Positions 5,447 to 5,476 of a stretch of DNA of 5,476 bases are shown here, piece after piece. This DNA comes from Nanobdellota archaeon (lineage in GTDB: Archaea > Nanobdellota > Nanobdellia > Woesearchaeales > JAUYGA01). The stretch lies in NCBI GenBank assembly GCA_030690755.1, contig JAUYGA010000177.1, forward strand, positions 1 to 5,476. The letters are read 5' to 3'. The position numbers and the translations under genes are program-made. Each line of letters starts with the position of its first letter. Positions within the stretch are counted from its first letter, which is position 1. The notes below the pieces were generated by a model, which did no database searches, was not told where the DNA came from, and saw only the letters and a program-made list of their open reading frames with translations.

Positions 5447-5476
5447 ATGCATTTAGTGGATTCTGCATTTGTAAAA
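5447..5476 (+). CDS. Possible start of a downstream gene, cut by the window end
   Basis: An ATG at 5447 opens a frame that runs to the last base, giving only MHLVDSAFVK. The frame is open upstream to 5399, with a TTG at 5432 as another possible start. No good ribosome site precedes either. A hydrophobic strand followed by Asp-Ser and further hydrophobic residues is how many PIN-domain nucleases begin (for example Nob1-like DxSAF), but ten residues cannot establish this. The support is mainly the promoter about 75 bp upstream. Confidence 0.35.
   Translation, partial: MHLVDSAFVK

Overview
This window is an AT-rich stretch of chromosome with every recognisable gene on the + strand. It holds the four enzymes that convert aspartate to tetrahydrodipicolinate, the upper half of the diaminopimelate/lysine route, in the order dapA, unknown gene, dapB, lysC, asd. 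LysC phosphorylates aspartate, Asd reduces aspartyl phosphate to the semialdehyde, DapA condenses that with pyruvate, and DapB reduces the product. No gene for the later steps (dapD, dapL, ddh, dapF, lysA) is in view.

The organism is most likely an archaeon, perhaps a small-genome AT-rich lineage, but this is inference. In favour are a TATA-like box (CTTTAAATA) with purine-rich flanks after asd, a similar A/T-rich element before lysC, strong Shine-Dalgarno sites (GGTGAT, GGAGG) and heavy AGA/AGG and ATA use. The Asd is of the fungal/archaeal type, which is also common in Clostridia, and the aspartokinase resembles plant and bacterial monofunctional enzymes. The protein families therefore do not settle the domain.

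Layout: 1-82 is an AT-rich leader with a 13-bp direct repeat. dapA (83-1009) is followed after 49 bp by an unrecognised 211-residue gene (1059-1694), which overlaps the start of dapB (1691-2434) by 4 bp. A 139-bp gap (2435-2573) changes from T-rich to A-rich and may hold a terminator and a promoter, splitting the cluster into dapA-X-dapB and lysC-asd. lysC (2574-3914) and asd (3953-5257) are 38 bp apart. After asd come a 22-bp tandem repeat, a probable promoter and the first codons of another gene cut by the window end.

The least ordinary items are the unknown gene wedged into the lysine operon, with composition unlike its neighbours, and the roughly 59-residue Lys/Asn/Thr tail on Asd, built partly from a 12-bp tandem repeat and supported by a good ribosome binding site. 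DapA has a smaller basic N-terminal extension. DapA appears to lack the lysine-feedback residues, while LysC keeps a plant/LysC-like ACT site, so control probably lies at aspartokinase. I see no new defence or mobile system.
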